This document shows positions 1 through 9,074 of a DNA stretch of 64,000 bases, one piece after another. This DNA comes from Sphingobacteriaceae bacterium. Lineage in GTDB: Bacteria; Bacteroidota; Bacteroidia; Sphingobacteriales; Sphingobacteriaceae. The notes under the pieces were generated by a model. The model saw nothing but the letters and a program-made list of their open reading frames with translations, made no database searches and was not told where the DNA came from. The stretch covers positions 54,125 to 118,124 of the forward strand of contig JACMJM010000057.1 in NCBI GenBank assembly GCA_014380615.1. Direction: 5' to 3'. Position numbers and translations under genes: made by a program. Numbering within the stretch: the first letter of the stretch is position 1; each line of letters begins with the position of its first letter.

Positions 1-1431
1 GTAAGAATCTATGAAGGGCCGCTTTATACTATCAATAAAATAACCTTAAAGGGTAACGAAATTACGAACGACAAAGTAGTAATGCGTGAAATTCGTACCA
101 AACCCGGCGATAAATTCAATAAAGATCTTGTTGTTCGTACTACTCGCGAAATTGCCGCCCTGGGCAATTTTGACGAGCAAAAAACAGACGTAAGGCCAAT
201 CCCGAATCCGGCAGACGGTACAGTGGATATCGAATACAGTGTTACCGAAAAGCCTTCCGATCAGATTGAACTTTCGGGTGGTTTTGGCGGCGGACGAATA
301 ATCGGTACGCTTGGTTTAACGTTTAATAACTTTTCGGCACGCAACCTCTTTAATTTTAAGGAGTGGAAACCGCTTCCGAAAGGAGATGGCCAAAAGCTTA
401 GCATCAGGGGCCAAACGAACGGTAAAGCTTACCAATCGTATAATTTCTCATTTTCTGAGCCTTGGTTGGGAGGTAAAAAGCCTATTTATTTCGGTGTAAG
501 TGCATTCACTTCATTACAGTCGAATCAATATTTTAAGGGTATTGCCGATGAGGAGATTCAAAGCATCAGGTTAAACGGCTTGACCTTTAGTTTGGGCCAG
601 CGCCTAAAATGGCCCGATGACTGGTTCAGGATTAATCATTCCGTAAATCTTCAGCAATATAAGCTTAAACAGTATCCGGGGTTTTTATTTGAAACCGGTA
701 CTTCATACAATTTTAACTTAACACAGGAAATAAGCCGTAATTCTATCGACGCGCCAATCTATCCTACATCAGGGTCGCATTTGCGATTAACAATCCAGGC
801 TACTCCTCCATATTCCTTATTCAATAATACCAATTACCGTACAGCCGTAGATGCCGAGCGGTATAAATTTACCGAGTATCACAAATGGAAGTTTGAGGCA
901 CAATGGTATCAGCGTATTTATGGTAAGCTGGTTCTTAAAACACAGGCGCAGTTCGGATTTTTGGGACAGTACAACTCGGCTGCGGGCCAGTCGGCTTTCG
1001 AGCGGTTTAAATTGGGTGGCGATGGTATGCAGGGTTTTGACTTTCTGCAAGGATCGGAAGTTATCGCTATGCGCGGATATGAAAATAATAGCGTGATACC
1101 TGAGGGCGCGAACCCGAATCTTGCAAGAAGCTCTGGTAGTCCGATCTTTAATAAATATATCGTCGAGTTCAGGTATCCTGTTATGAATAGTGCCCAGGCC
1201 AACTTGTTTTTGTTAACTTTCGCCGAGGGTGGTAATACCTGGAACAATTTCAAAGACTTTAGTCCGTTTAATGTAAGACGTTCGGCTGGTGTTGGTGCGA
1301 GAATCTTCCTGCCAATATTCGGATTGTTGGGGATAGATTACGGATGGGGCTTCGACCCGATCCCGGGAATACAGTCGAGCAAGGGGCAGTTCCACTTTAG
1401 TATTGCACAACAACTTAACGGTGGATTTTAA
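1..1431 (+). CDS. bamA: BamA outer membrane assembly factor, 3' part
   Basis: The reading frame is open from base 1, so the gene is truncated by the window edge and the first ATG (82) is internal. The visible start contains the end of a POTRA domain (GNEITNDKVVMREI, then RTKPGD), followed by a 16-stranded-barrel-type region ending in Phe, as expected for an Omp85 beta-signal. BamA inserts beta-barrel proteins into the outer membrane. The barrel contains a VMREIRTKPGD linker and a GGDGMQGFDF motif typical of Omp85 proteins of this phylum. It is followed by two periplasmic OmpH-type chaperones, a known Bacteroidota arrangement. Identification as BamA rather than another Omp85 member rests on this context. 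Confidence 0.93.
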   Translation, partial: VRIYEGPLYTINKITLKGNEITNDKVVMREIRTKPGDKFNKDLVVRTTREIAALGNFDEQKTDVRPIPNPADGTVDIEYSVTEKPSDQIELSGGFGGGRIIGTLGLTFNNFSARNLFNFKEWKPLPKGDGQKLSIRGQTNGKAYQSYNFSFSEPWLGGKKPIYFGVSAFTSLQSNQYFKGIADEEIQSIRLNGLTFSLGQRLKWPDDWFRINHSVNLQQYKLKQYPGFLFETGTSYNFNLTQEISRNSIDAPIYPTSGSHLRLTIQATPPYSLFNNTNYRTAVDAERYKFTEYHKWKFEAQWYQRIYGKLVLKTQAQFGFLGQYNSAAGQSAFERFKLGGDGMQGFDFLQGSEVIAMRGYENNSVIPEGANPNLARSSGSPIFNKYIVEFRYPVMNSAQANLFLLTFAEGGNTWNNFKDFSPFNVRRSAGVGARIFLPIFGLLGIDYGWGFDPIPGIQSSKGQFHFSIAQQLNGGF

Positions 1432-1585
1432 TATTTAATAAGAATTTTGAGGCAAGTCACGGATAATAATGCAAAATCTTAGTACCATTAAAAAATATAC
1501 TAATGAAACCTGCATACTTGCCGCTCGAACACACAATTAGAAAGCTCATGCAAGCTTCATAACCATTTAAAAAAAATATTCTCGC

Positions 1586-2116
1586 ATGAAAAAGTTGCTT
1601 TTAGTATTTTGTTTCCTATTTTTCGGGGGAATTACAGCTTTCGCACAGCGTTGGGCATACGTAGATTCGGAGTATATTTTGAAACATATACCAGAATATA
1701 CATCGTCGCAAAAGCAATTAGACGCGCTTTCGCAGCAATGGCAAAAAGAAGTGGATAATCGCTTAGGTGAAATTGACAGGTTGTATAAAGCGTATCAGGC
1801 AGATCAGGTGTTATTAACCGATGACATGCGTAAGCGACGCGAAAATGAAATTATAGAAAAGGAAAAAGCCGCTAAAGAATATCAGCGCATAAAGTTCGGT
1901 TTTGAAGGGGAGCTTTATCAGCAACGTATAAAATTAATTAAACCTATACAAGATAGGGTGGCTAAAGCAGTAGAAGCAGTAGCCGAGGCGGGCCAGCTTG
2001 ATATGATTTTTGATAAAAGCGGCGATGTTATACTCTTGTACGCAAGTTTGCGTTTAGATAAAAGTAATGATGTAATAACCCGTTTAGGATATAAACCGGG
2101 TACACTGGCAAAATAG
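1586..2116 (+). CDS. OmpH/Skp-family periplasmic chaperone 1
   Basis: A 176-residue protein with an N-terminal signal peptide (KKLLLVFCFLFFGGITAFAQ) and the OmpH pattern: a short beta strand with YVDSEYIL, a long charged alpha-helical hairpin (about 45-120), and a C-terminal strand with DMIFDKSGDVILLYA. Skp/OmpH chaperones hold unfolded outer membrane proteins in the periplasm for the Bam complex. The gene lies 154 bases after bamA and 29 bases before a second OmpH gene, so the three are probably one transcription unit. The specific client range of each copy cannot be read from the sequence. Confidence 0.93.
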   Translation: MKKLLLVFCFLFFGGITAFAQRWAYVDSEYILKHIPEYTSSQKQLDALSQQWQKEVDNRLGEIDRLYKAYQADQVLLTDDMRKRRENEIIEKEKAAKEYQRIKFGFEGELYQQRIKLIKPIQDRVAKAVEAVAEAGQLDMIFDKSGDVILLYASLRLDKSNDVITRLGYKPGTLAK

Positions 2117-2145
2117 AAAAGGACAATCAACAATTAAAAATTAAA

Positions 2146-2709
2146 ATGAAAACATTCGTTAAAGTAGCGGTAGTAGCAGTAGGATTATTTTTTACAGGTA
2201 GTGCTGTTAATGCGCAGCAAAAATTTGCTCATATTAATTCAGCGGCTTTACTAGAAGTAATGCCCGATGTTAAACAAGCAGACGCAAAGTTCCAGACTTT
2301 CCAAAAAGCAAAACAAGGTGAAATTGAATTGATGCAAGCTGAGTATCAGAAGAAGTTAACAGTGGCTCAGGAAAAAGAAAAAACTCTAAGTGAAGCCAAT
2401 AAAGTAGTTGTTGGAAAAGAGCTTGAAGCAATGGGAAAAGAACTTCAGGATCTTGGCAAAAGAATAAGCGATACCGGCGAGAAAGCAAAACAAGAGCTTG
2501 CTCAAAAGCAAGATGAGTTGTATCAGCCAATTTTCAAGAAAGCAGGCGATGCGGTAAATGCTGTTGCTAAAGAAAAAGGCTATGCTTATGTGTTTGATGT
2601 TTCACAGCCCGGAGTGGTATTTTTTGAAGGTGGTGATGATATCCTTGCTTTAGTTAAAACTAAATTAGGAATTACTGCTACTGCGGCACCTGCCACAGCA
2701 AAAAAGTAG
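2146..2709 (+). CDS. OmpH/Skp-family periplasmic chaperone 2
   Basis: A 187-residue second copy of the OmpH family. It has a signal peptide ending near VNAQQ, the starting strand FAHINSAALLEVMP, a Lys/Glu/Gln-rich coiled-coil hairpin (about 40-130) and the C-terminal YVFDVSQPGVVFFEGGDD strand. It ends in an Ala/Thr-rich tail. It diverges clearly from copy 1, which suggests a fixed paralog pair with different clients or hetero-oligomer formation rather than a recent duplication. A strong terminator follows, so it probably closes the bamA-ompH-ompH unit. Confidence 0.93.
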   Translation: MKTFVKVAVVAVGLFFTGSAVNAQQKFAHINSAALLEVMPDVKQADAKFQTFQKAKQGEIELMQAEYQKKLTVAQEKEKTLSEANKVVVGKELEAMGKELQDLGKRISDTGEKAKQELAQKQDELYQPIFKKAGDAVNAVAKEKGYAYVFDVSQPGVVFFEGGDDILALVKTKLGITATAAPATAKK

Positions 2710-2731
2710 TATAAATCTAAAGGATATTTCT

Positions 2732-2761
2732 AAGCGAGGCATTTATGTCTCGCTTTTTTTG
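2732..2761 (+). terminator. Intrinsic terminator after the OmpH pair
   Basis: A 7-bp perfect stem, AAGCGAG (2732-2738) with CTCGCTT (2749-2755), is followed directly by a run of T. It lies 23 bases after the second ompH stop codon and separates this unit from the nuo genes. Confidence 0.85.
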
Positions 2762-2854
2762 CTTTAGACGAGTTTCATCATTAGCGAATCCGAGCCTTCT
2801 GCTTATAATTGAGGTTAAGCCATAATAGGAATCAAAAATATCCATCCTATTGTT

Positions 2855-2862
2855 TAAGTTTG
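2855..2862 (+). promoter_or_regulatory. Candidate -7 element for the nuoH-N operon
   Basis: TAAGTTTG matches the Bacteroidota -7 consensus TAnnTTTG. It lies 18 bases before the nuoH start, so the leader would be very short. No convincing -33 TTTG is seen at the usual spacing, so this is a weak call. Confidence 0.35.
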
Positions 2863-2879
2863 CGGCAGCATTTTAAACA

Positions 2880-3950
2880 TTGGATTTCTACATCACATAT
2901 ATCTTAGTTGCGGTCGTTTTATTTTCTTTTGTAGCGGTTTTCGCCCTTTTTGCGGTATATGCCGAACGTAAAGTCTCCGCATTCATTCAAGATCGCTTGG
3001 GGCCAATGGAAGTGGGTAAGTACGGCTCATTGCAAACCATTGCCGATATCCTTAAAATGCTTCAGAAAGAATTTATTATTCCCGCCGCAGCGGATAAAAT
3101 TCTGTTTGCCGCTGCTCCCGTAATTATTTTTCTTTCGGTTTACATGGGCTTCGCAACATTGCCCTGGGGGCCAGATTTGGTGCCGACGGCATTAAATCTG
3201 GGGGTATTTTATGTATTTGCCATTGTTTCGATAGAAGCGGTGGGTATCTTGATGGCGGGCTGGGGCTCGAACAATAAATATTCATTACTCGGGGCACTGC
3301 GCTCTGTGGCACAGGTGGTTTCGTATGAAATACCAGCGGGTGTGGCCATTATTTCGGCTGTAATGATTTCACAAACTCTCGATTTGCAGGAGATTACCAT
3401 GAAGCAGGGGGTGTTATCGGCGGTTAGTATGAAGTTTCTGGGATTTTGGGATGTTAGTGAAATAGGCGGCTTTTTCGCATGGAATATCTTTCAGGCTCCC
3501 CACTTAATTATCGCTTACGTTATATACTTTATAGCATCCTTAGCCGAGTGCAACCGGGCTCCTTTTGATATTCCTGAGGCTGAATCGGAACTCGTGTCGG
3601 GCTTTCATACCGAATATTCGGGAATGCGTTTCGCCTTTATTTTTTTAGGGGAATATTCTATGATGTTTCTTACAGGGATGTTCGGAGTTGTTTTATTTCT
3701 CGGCGGCTGGAACACTTTCTTGCCAAATGTCGGTTCTTTGCGTTTGGCCGACTGGACTACAGGGCCATTCTGGGGCGTTTTCTGGATTGTATCAAAAGTA
3801 TTTATAATAGTTGGGACCCAAATGTGGCTGCGCTGGACTTTGCCCCGTTTAAGAGTTGACCAATTGATGAATTTGTGCTGGAAAGTATTAACACCCTTGG
3901 CATTTTTTTGTATGCTTATTTCGGGAATCTGGCAATTACTGGTGATGTAA
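2880..3950 (+). CDS. nuoH: NADH-quinone oxidoreductase subunit H
   Basis: A 356-residue polytopic membrane protein of the complex I Q-module. The highly conserved cytoplasmic loop [18 protein letters not shown] followed by [12 protein letters not shown] is present, as is [10 protein letters not shown] in a membrane segment; these line the quinone chamber and link quinone reduction to the proton-pumping arm. The start is TTG at 2880: no ATG or GTG stands at the conserved N-terminus ([10 protein letters not shown]). It opens a run of membrane-arm genes; nuoA-G are not upstream, where the OmpH terminator sits. The length is usual for the family. Confidence 0.95.
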   Translation: MDFYITYILVAVVLFSFVAVFALFAVYAERKVSAFIQDRLGPMEVGKYGSLQTIADILKMLQKEFIIPAAADKILFAAAPVIIFLSVYMGFATLPWGPDLVPTALNLGVFYVFAIVSIEAVGILMAGWGSNNKYSLLGALRSVAQVVSYEIPAGVAIISAVMISQTLDLQEITMKQGVLSAVSMKFLGFWDVSEIGGFFAWNIFQAPHLIIAYVIYFIASLAECNRAPFDIPEAESELVSGFHTEYSGMRFAFIFLGEYSMMFLTGMFGVVLFLGGWNTFLPNVGSLRLADWTTGPFWGVFWIVSKVFIIVGTQMWLRWTLPRLRVDQLMNLCWKVLTPLAFFCMLISGIWQLLVM

Positions 3951-3962
3951 TTAATTATAAGA

Positions 3963-4556
3963 TTGATACTTAAAACTACTATATCCGCAATTAAAACTAC
4001 CTGGAAGGGAATGGCTCTTACCATGAGGCATTTTTTTGCGGCTGTTAGAAAGCGAAAGTCCATCGATATAAAAAACAGTAATTATTTTGCTCAAACCGAT
4101 GGGGTGGTAACGGTACAGTATCCTCACGAAAAAATGCCCATCCCGGAAGTGGGCCGGTATCAGTTAGATGTAGAAATTGATGACTGTATCGTTTGCGATT
4201 TGTGCGCAAAAATTTGTCCGGTGGATTGTATCGAGATTGAAAGTATCAAGTCAACTGGTCCGATTGGCCAAACTTCCGATGGTACAACTAAGCGATTGTA
4301 TGCCGCGAAGTTTGATATTGATATGGCTAAATGCCTTTATTGCGGACTTTGTACGGTGGTGTGTCCAACCGAATGTATCATTATGACAGATCAGTACGAC
4401 CGAACCGTAACTCATATTTCTCAATTAAATTACCAATTCTCCGACATGTCGCCTCAGGAAGCAGAGGAGAAACGCGAGGAGTTGGCTAAACAAATGGCAG
4501 AGCGGCAGGCGGCCAAAGAAGCAGCCCTTAAAGCAGCACAAAACAAAAAAGAATGA
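3963..4556 (+). CDS. nuoI: NADH-quinone oxidoreductase subunit I (two 4Fe-4S clusters)
   Basis: A 197-residue ferredoxin-like subunit that passes electrons to cluster N2. Two CxxCxxCxxxCP motifs are visible, at Cys75-78-81-85 and Cys124-127-130-134, which ligate clusters N6a and N6b. The N-terminal amphipathic segment (TTWKGMALTMRHFF) is typical. The likely start is TTG at 3963; ATG at 4011 is an in-frame alternative preceded by a purine-rich stretch but would remove part of the conserved N-terminus. The C-terminus is a charged Ala/Lys/Glu-rich helix. Its stop overlaps the nuoJ start (ATGA). Confidence 0.95.
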   Translation: MILKTTISAIKTTWKGMALTMRHFFAAVRKRKSIDIKNSNYFAQTDGVVTVQYPHEKMPIPEVGRYQLDVEIDDCIVCDLCAKICPVDCIEIESIKSTGPIGQTSDGTTKRLYAAKFDIDMAKCLYCGLCTVVCPTECIIMTDQYDRTVTHISQLNYQFSDMSPQEAEEKREELAKQMAERQAAKEAALKAAQNKKE

Positions 4557-5095
4557 CGGTAGAGCAGATTCTATTTTATGTTATGAGCGCAATAGCTTTA
4601 CTCTCGGCACTTTTGGTGGTAAGCCAGAAGAACTTTGTACGCTCCATTTTTCTGTTTTTTTTAACCTTGTTTTCCATGGCTGGCCTGTTTGTATTTGCAC
4701 TGGCCGATTTTGTAGCGATAACCCAACTGGTTATTTATGTGGGAGGAGTATTGGTATTGATGATATTCGCCTTCCTTTTATCAAACCGGGAACTTTTAAA
4801 TAATCCGGATTCATCAAAGCAGCAATCATCATTTTTGCATTATCTCCCCGGAATATTAGTTTCTATGCTGTTCTTCGGTGTTCTGTTGTTTGTATTTTCA
4901 GACTTACATCCCGAAAGTTTTCAGTGGATCGCACAGTCGGAATTGAATACATTAAAGCCTCAGGACAACACCATTCATTATTTAGGGATTAATATTATGA
5001 CCCGTTACCTGCTTCCGTTTGAAGTAGTGTCGGTACTATTATTAATGGCATTAATCGGCGCGGCGCATATAGCCAGAAAGGAGCGCGACCGATGA
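4553..5095 (+). CDS. nuoJ: NADH-quinone oxidoreductase subunit J
   Basis: A 180-residue membrane subunit with five predicted transmembrane helices. The conserved third-helix region is present (QLVIYVGGVLVLMIFAFLL), containing the Tyr-Val-Gly-Gly segment associated with the pi-bulge of this subunit. It belongs to the proximal membrane arm of complex I. The start ATG overlaps the nuoI stop in ATGA, and its own stop overlaps nuoK in the same way, suggesting translational coupling. Confidence 0.94.
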   Translation: MTVEQILFYVMSAIALLSALLVVSQKNFVRSIFLFFLTLFSMAGLFVFALADFVAITQLVIYVGGVLVLMIFAFLLSNRELLNNPDSSKQQSSFLHYLPGILVSMLFFGVLLFVFSDLHPESFQWIAQSELNTLKPQDNTIHYLGINIMTRYLLPFEVVSVLLLMALIGAAHIARKERDR

Positions 5096-5397
5096 TTCCT
5101 TTATCACATTTCATGATGATAAGCGCGGCCTTATTTTGCATTGGTTTGTTTGCCGTGCTCTCTAAAAAAAATGCGATTCTGATTTTAATCGGAATTGAAT
5201 TTATGCTTAATGCCGCTATTCTTAATTTTGTGGCATTTAGCAAGCACGATAAACTGGCTTCTGGCGGACAGGTATTTGCCGTTTTCGCAATAGTGTTGGC
5301 CGCGGCAACAGTAGCGGTTACACTTGCCATCGTTCTTAACGTTTATAAATATTACAAAACAATTGACCCAACTAAAATAGATCAACTAAGAGATTAA
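5092..5397 (+). CDS. nuoK: NADH-quinone oxidoreductase subunit K, second membrane Glu missing
   Basis: A 101-residue, three-helix subunit. The first conserved membrane glutamate is present (Glu36 in LIGIEFMLNA). The third helix reads AIVLAAATVAVTLAIVL: by alignment to the E. coli protein (LAAAEASIGLA), the second conserved glutamate, E. coli Glu72, is replaced by Thr73 here. Glu36 and Glu72 belong to the central charged axis for proton translocation. All other family features and the length are normal and the frame is intact. Start ATG overlaps nuoJ by four bases. Confidence 0.95.
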   Translation: MIPLSHFMMISAALFCIGLFAVLSKKNAILILIGIEFMLNAAILNFVAFSKHDKLASGGQVFAVFAIVLAAATVAVTLAIVLNVYKYYKTIDPTKIDQLRD

Positions 5398-5398
5398 T

Positions 5399-7477
5399 TT
5401 GGATACATTAACCCAAGGGAACCTTAGCTTATTAGCCGTTATAGCAGCAATATTGCCGCTTTTTACCTTTCTCTGGATAGTACTGGTTCCCGGAAAGGAG
5501 GGGCGTGGTGCGTCATTCGCTATTTTTAATATTTCGTTAAGTCTTCTTATCTCCGCTTTTCTTTTCATCAAAGTTTGGAATACCGAAACTATTCATGAGC
5601 AGATTCCATGGTTCAGCATAGGGAGTACGGTTTTTAAGGCCGGGATTCTTCTCAATAATTTGTCTGTTTTAATGTTATTGCTGGTATCTGCAATCTCACT
5701 ACTCGTGCATATTTATTCCACCCGTTATATGCAAGGCGATCCTTATCTGCACAGATATTGGGCATATCTCGGGTTGTTTTGCTTTTCAATGCTTGGATTG
5801 GTTATCACGGATAATCTTTTGCTGTTATATATGTTTTGGGAGCTTGTGGGGTTCTCATCTTACTTACTTATCGGCTTCTGGTTTACAAAAGATACCGCCA
5901 CACAAGCCAGTAAGAAAGCTTTTATTATGAACCGGCTTGGCGATTTAGGTTTCCTTACCGGAATTATGATTCTGTTTTCACAATTCGGAACGCTGGATAT
6001 TCATGCGCTTTTCGCGCAGGGTGGTTTAGTGTTCGAATCAATTATAGAGGGCGGGCTCTGGAAATCTTCCGGTAATGTAATGCCCGAATACTGGTTAACT
6101 ATCGCCGGCCTGGCATTTTTCTTTGGTGCGACAGCTAAGTCCGCACAATTTCCGCTGCATACCTGGTTGCCTGATGCGATGGAAGGGCCGACTTCGGTCT
6201 CCTCTCTTATTCATGCTGCTACCATGGTAGCAGCGGGCGTATTTCTTTTGGCCAGAATTTATCCTGTGTTTGACGCCACGGTACTTACCGTTATCGCTTC
6301 GGTGGGAGCTTTTACAGCCTTTATGGCCGCAACCATTGCACTTACTCAAAACGATATAAAAAGAATTCTGGCGTTTTCCACGGTTTCTCAGTTAGGGTTT
6401 ATGATGATTGCGATGGGAGTAGGAGCCTATGCGCCCGGTATTTTTCATTTGGTTACACATGCGTTTTTTAAATGCCTTTTGTTTCTGGCGGCGGGTGCGG
6501 TGATTCATGAGATGGCTCACTTGAAAGAGAAAACCGCTGTTGATTTTGATCATCAGGATATTCAAAATATGGGAGGTTTGCGCAAATCAATGCCGCTTAC
6601 TTTTTTCACAATGTTGATAGCCTCCCTCGCACTTTCGGGTATTCCGTTTACATCGGGATTCCTATCAAAAGATGCTATTCTGATCCAGTCTTTTGAGTGG
6701 GCGCATGACAAAAGCGGATTGGCTAAGCTAATTCCTTATGCCGCCTTATTCACTTCGTTACTCACCGCATTCTATATTTCCCGTTTGATTTTTAAGGTAT
6801 TTTTTGGGGAATTCAAATTATCAAGCCTTTTAAAAGCTGAGTTTAAAGTGCATGAAGCACCAGCGGCTATGAAATATGTATTGCTTGTGCTGGCTGTTTT
6901 CTGTTTGTTCTTCGCATTTTCATCTAACCCGTTCAATTATGAAAGCTCATGGATCGTTAAGGGCTTAGTTATCACATCAGATTCTCCACTTTCCGGCATA
7001 GCTACAGCAAGTAGTCATATCAGTCATGTTCTCATTCCGGTAGTGATAAACATATTATCCCTATTCGTTATAGTACTTGCCTATGCCTGGTATGTACGGT
7101 CTAAGCAGGCACCCGATTTTTCCAAAAACTTCTTATTTCGGTTTTCACAAAAGCAATGGTATTTCAATGAAGTATATCAGAAGGGGCCTGTAAACAGCAT
7201 AACAAACGCATCCAGGTTTACTTATATATTCGACAAAGCCATTATAGACGGATTTGTTAATTCGCTAGGGAAGGTAGGGATTCTATTATCTTCGATTATC
7301 CATTGGATAGACCGTTATATCGTTGATGGACTTGTAAACGGCATTGCCTCGATGGCTAAAACAATTGGTAACTTCGCCAGACATTTTCAAACCGGAAGGC
7401 TGCAACATTATATGATTACCATGGTACTGGTAGTGTTAACATTTTTCATAATTAAAATATTTTTTCAGGCGATATGA
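5399..7477 (+). CDS. nuoL: NADH-quinone oxidoreductase subunit L
   Basis: A 692-residue distal antiporter-like subunit of complex I. Key motifs are kept: FWELVGFSSYLLIGFW with the helix-5 Glu, and GATAKSAQFPLHTWLPDAM with the helix-7 Lys, followed by GPTSVSSLIHAATMVAAG. The C-terminal part holds the amphipathic lateral helix and a last transmembrane helix. The start is TTG at 5399, one base after the nuoK stop; no ATG lies near the conserved N-terminus. Overlaps nuoM by ATGA. Confidence 0.95.
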   Translation: MDTLTQGNLSLLAVIAAILPLFTFLWIVLVPGKEGRGASFAIFNISLSLLISAFLFIKVWNTETIHEQIPWFSIGSTVFKAGILLNNLSVLMLLLVSAISLLVHIYSTRYMQGDPYLHRYWAYLGLFCFSMLGLVITDNLLLLYMFWELVGFSSYLLIGFWFTKDTATQASKKAFIMNRLGDLGFLTGIMILFSQFGTLDIHALFAQGGLVFESIIEGGLWKSSGNVMPEYWLTIAGLAFFFGATAKSAQFPLHTWLPDAMEGPTSVSSLIHAATMVAAGVFLLARIYPVFDATVLTVIASVGAFTAFMAATIALTQNDIKRILAFSTVSQLGFMMIAMGVGAYAPGIFHLVTHAFFKCLLFLAAGAVIHEMAHLKEKTAVDFDHQDIQNMGGLRKSMPLTFFTMLIASLALSGIPFTSGFLSKDAILIQSFEWAHDKSGLAKLIPYAALFTSLLTAFYISRLIFKVFFGEFKLSSLLKAEFKVHEAPAAMKYVLLVLAVFCLFFAFSSNPFNYESSWIVKGLVITSDSPLSGIATASSHISHVLIPVVINILSLFVIVLAYAWYVRSKQAPDFSKNFLFRFSQKQWYFNEVYQKGPVNSITNASRFTYIFDKAIIDGFVNSLGKVGILLSSIIHWIDRYIVDGLVNGIASMAKTIGNFARHFQTGRLQHYMITMVLVVLTFFIIKIFFQAI

Positions 7478-9072
7478 GTTTGCTTTCACTCTTGATATTT
7501 TTACCACTTGCGGCAGGCTTAATTATCACGGTGCTTCCATCTGCATGGCAACAACGATATAAGTACATCTCGCTAGCGGCTGTTATTATCCAAATAGTTA
7601 TTAGTGCCTTTATTTATTTGAATTTTAATGGCGCCGAAGCTTCGGGCATCGATAACCCAAATAAGTATTTTTTAGTAGAGCAGCTTAGCTGGATCCATTT
7701 AAATCTCGGCAAGTTGGGCTATTTGCAAATAGATTATTTTCTCGGGATAGATGGCCTTTCTATGCCATTCCTGGTACTTAGCTCGGTGGTAATGCTGATC
7801 GCGGTTATATCGTCCTGGGAGATAAAAACTAACTTAAAAGGGTATTTCTCTTTATTGATGCTTTTAAATACGGCGGTTCTGGGTGTGTTTTGCGCGTTAG
7901 ATTTCTTTTTGTTCTACATATTTTATGAGTTGATGTTGCTACCCCTTTATTTCCTTATCGGGATGTGGGGTGGCGTAAGGCGGGAATATGCTGCTATAAA
8001 ATTCTTTCTATACACACTTTTCGGATCTGTATTTATGCTCCTTGTAATTATAGGCTTGTATTTTTCGGTTAAGGATCCGGTTACGGGAAGTCATACCTTT
8101 AATATGCTTCACATGATGAACCCTGCCAATTATATCGAGGGTTCCATTTTTTCTGTGGCTGCCAATCAGCAGCTTTTTGGAATCTCTGCCCGATTACTGG
8201 CATTTATAGTTTTATTTATTGCATTTGCCATCAAAGTTCCAATTGTGCCGCTCCATACATGGTTACCCGATGCGCACGTAGAAGCACCGACGCCGGTTTC
8301 TATTATCCTTGCCGGAATTCTTTTGAAAATAGGCGGATATGGAATTTTGAGAATTTGTATAAGCATCTTTCCCGACGCGGCGATTGATTCTGCCTGGTGG
8401 TTGGGATTGATAGGCGTTATTTCTATCATTTACGGCGCATTAAACGCCTTGGCCCAAAAAGATTTAAAACGGCTGATAGCCTATTCATCTGTATCACACA
8501 TGGGTTTTGTACTCCTCGGCATTGCGTCTGTAACTGCAGAAGGTATTAGCGGGGCTATGCTTCAGATGATTAGCCATGGTTTTTTATCTACTATGTTATT
8601 CTTCTTGGTGGGAGTAATCTATAACAGGGTTCAAAGCCGTGAGATACAAGATTTTCGCGGACTGGCATTGATAATGCCAAAATATACCACCTTTATTATG
8701 ATTGCCTTTTTTGCTTCCCTGGGCTTGCCGGGCTTTTCGGCATTTATTGCGGAAGCCTTTAGTCTCATCGGGGCATTTACGTCTGAAAGTGTAAACGGAT
8801 TATTGCCTCGCTGGATGGCTATCGGCGGTTCGATAGGGATTCTTTTAAGTGCCGCATATTTGCTGTGGACCTTGCAAAGAATGTTTTTTGGGCAAACACG
8901 GTTAAGAGGCGGCGACGATTGGAAGCTAAAACTTACCGACGTAAACAGGAGGGAAGCTTTTGCACTCACAACATTATCTCTTTTCGCTTTGCTGCTGGGT
9001 ATTTTACCATCTCTGGCATTCGATAAAATGAATGCGTCTGTGTTGGCCTTGATTCACCTAATCACCTCATAA
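7474..9072 (+). CDS. nuoM: NADH-quinone oxidoreductase subunit M
   Basis: A 532-residue antiporter-like proton-pumping subunit. It keeps the helix-5 Glu (FYELMLLPLYFLIGMWGG) and the helix-7 Lys (AIKVPIVPLHTWLPDAH), then EAPTPVSIILAGILLKIGGYG. The ATG start overlaps the nuoL stop. Its stop is two bases before a DUF4139 gene that separates it from nuoN. Confidence 0.95.
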   Translation: MSLLSLLIFLPLAAGLIITVLPSAWQQRYKYISLAAVIIQIVISAFIYLNFNGAEASGIDNPNKYFLVEQLSWIHLNLGKLGYLQIDYFLGIDGLSMPFLVLSSVVMLIAVISSWEIKTNLKGYFSLLMLLNTAVLGVFCALDFFLFYIFYELMLLPLYFLIGMWGGVRREYAAIKFFLYTLFGSVFMLLVIIGLYFSVKDPVTGSHTFNMLHMMNPANYIEGSIFSVAANQQLFGISARLLAFIVLFIAFAIKVPIVPLHTWLPDAHVEAPTPVSIILAGILLKIGGYGILRICISIFPDAAIDSAWWLGLIGVISIIYGALNALAQKDLKRLIAYSSVSHMGFVLLGIASVTAEGISGAMLQMISHGFLSTMLFFLVGVIYNRVQSREIQDFRGLALIMPKYTTFIMIAFFASLGLPGFSAFIAEAFSLIGAFTSESVNGLLPRWMAIGGSIGILLSAAYLLWTLQRMFFGQTRLRGGDDWKLKLTDVNRREAFALTTLSLFALLLGILPSLAFDKMNASVLALIHLITS

Positions 9073-9074
9073 TT

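Noticed and set aside
918..1253. 111-codon minus-strand frame within bamA
   Set aside because: Antisense shadow of a conserved barrel; no independent support.
3605..4063. 152-codon minus-strand frame across the nuoH-nuoI junction
   Set aside because: Fully antisense to conserved nuo genes, no family features or own signals.
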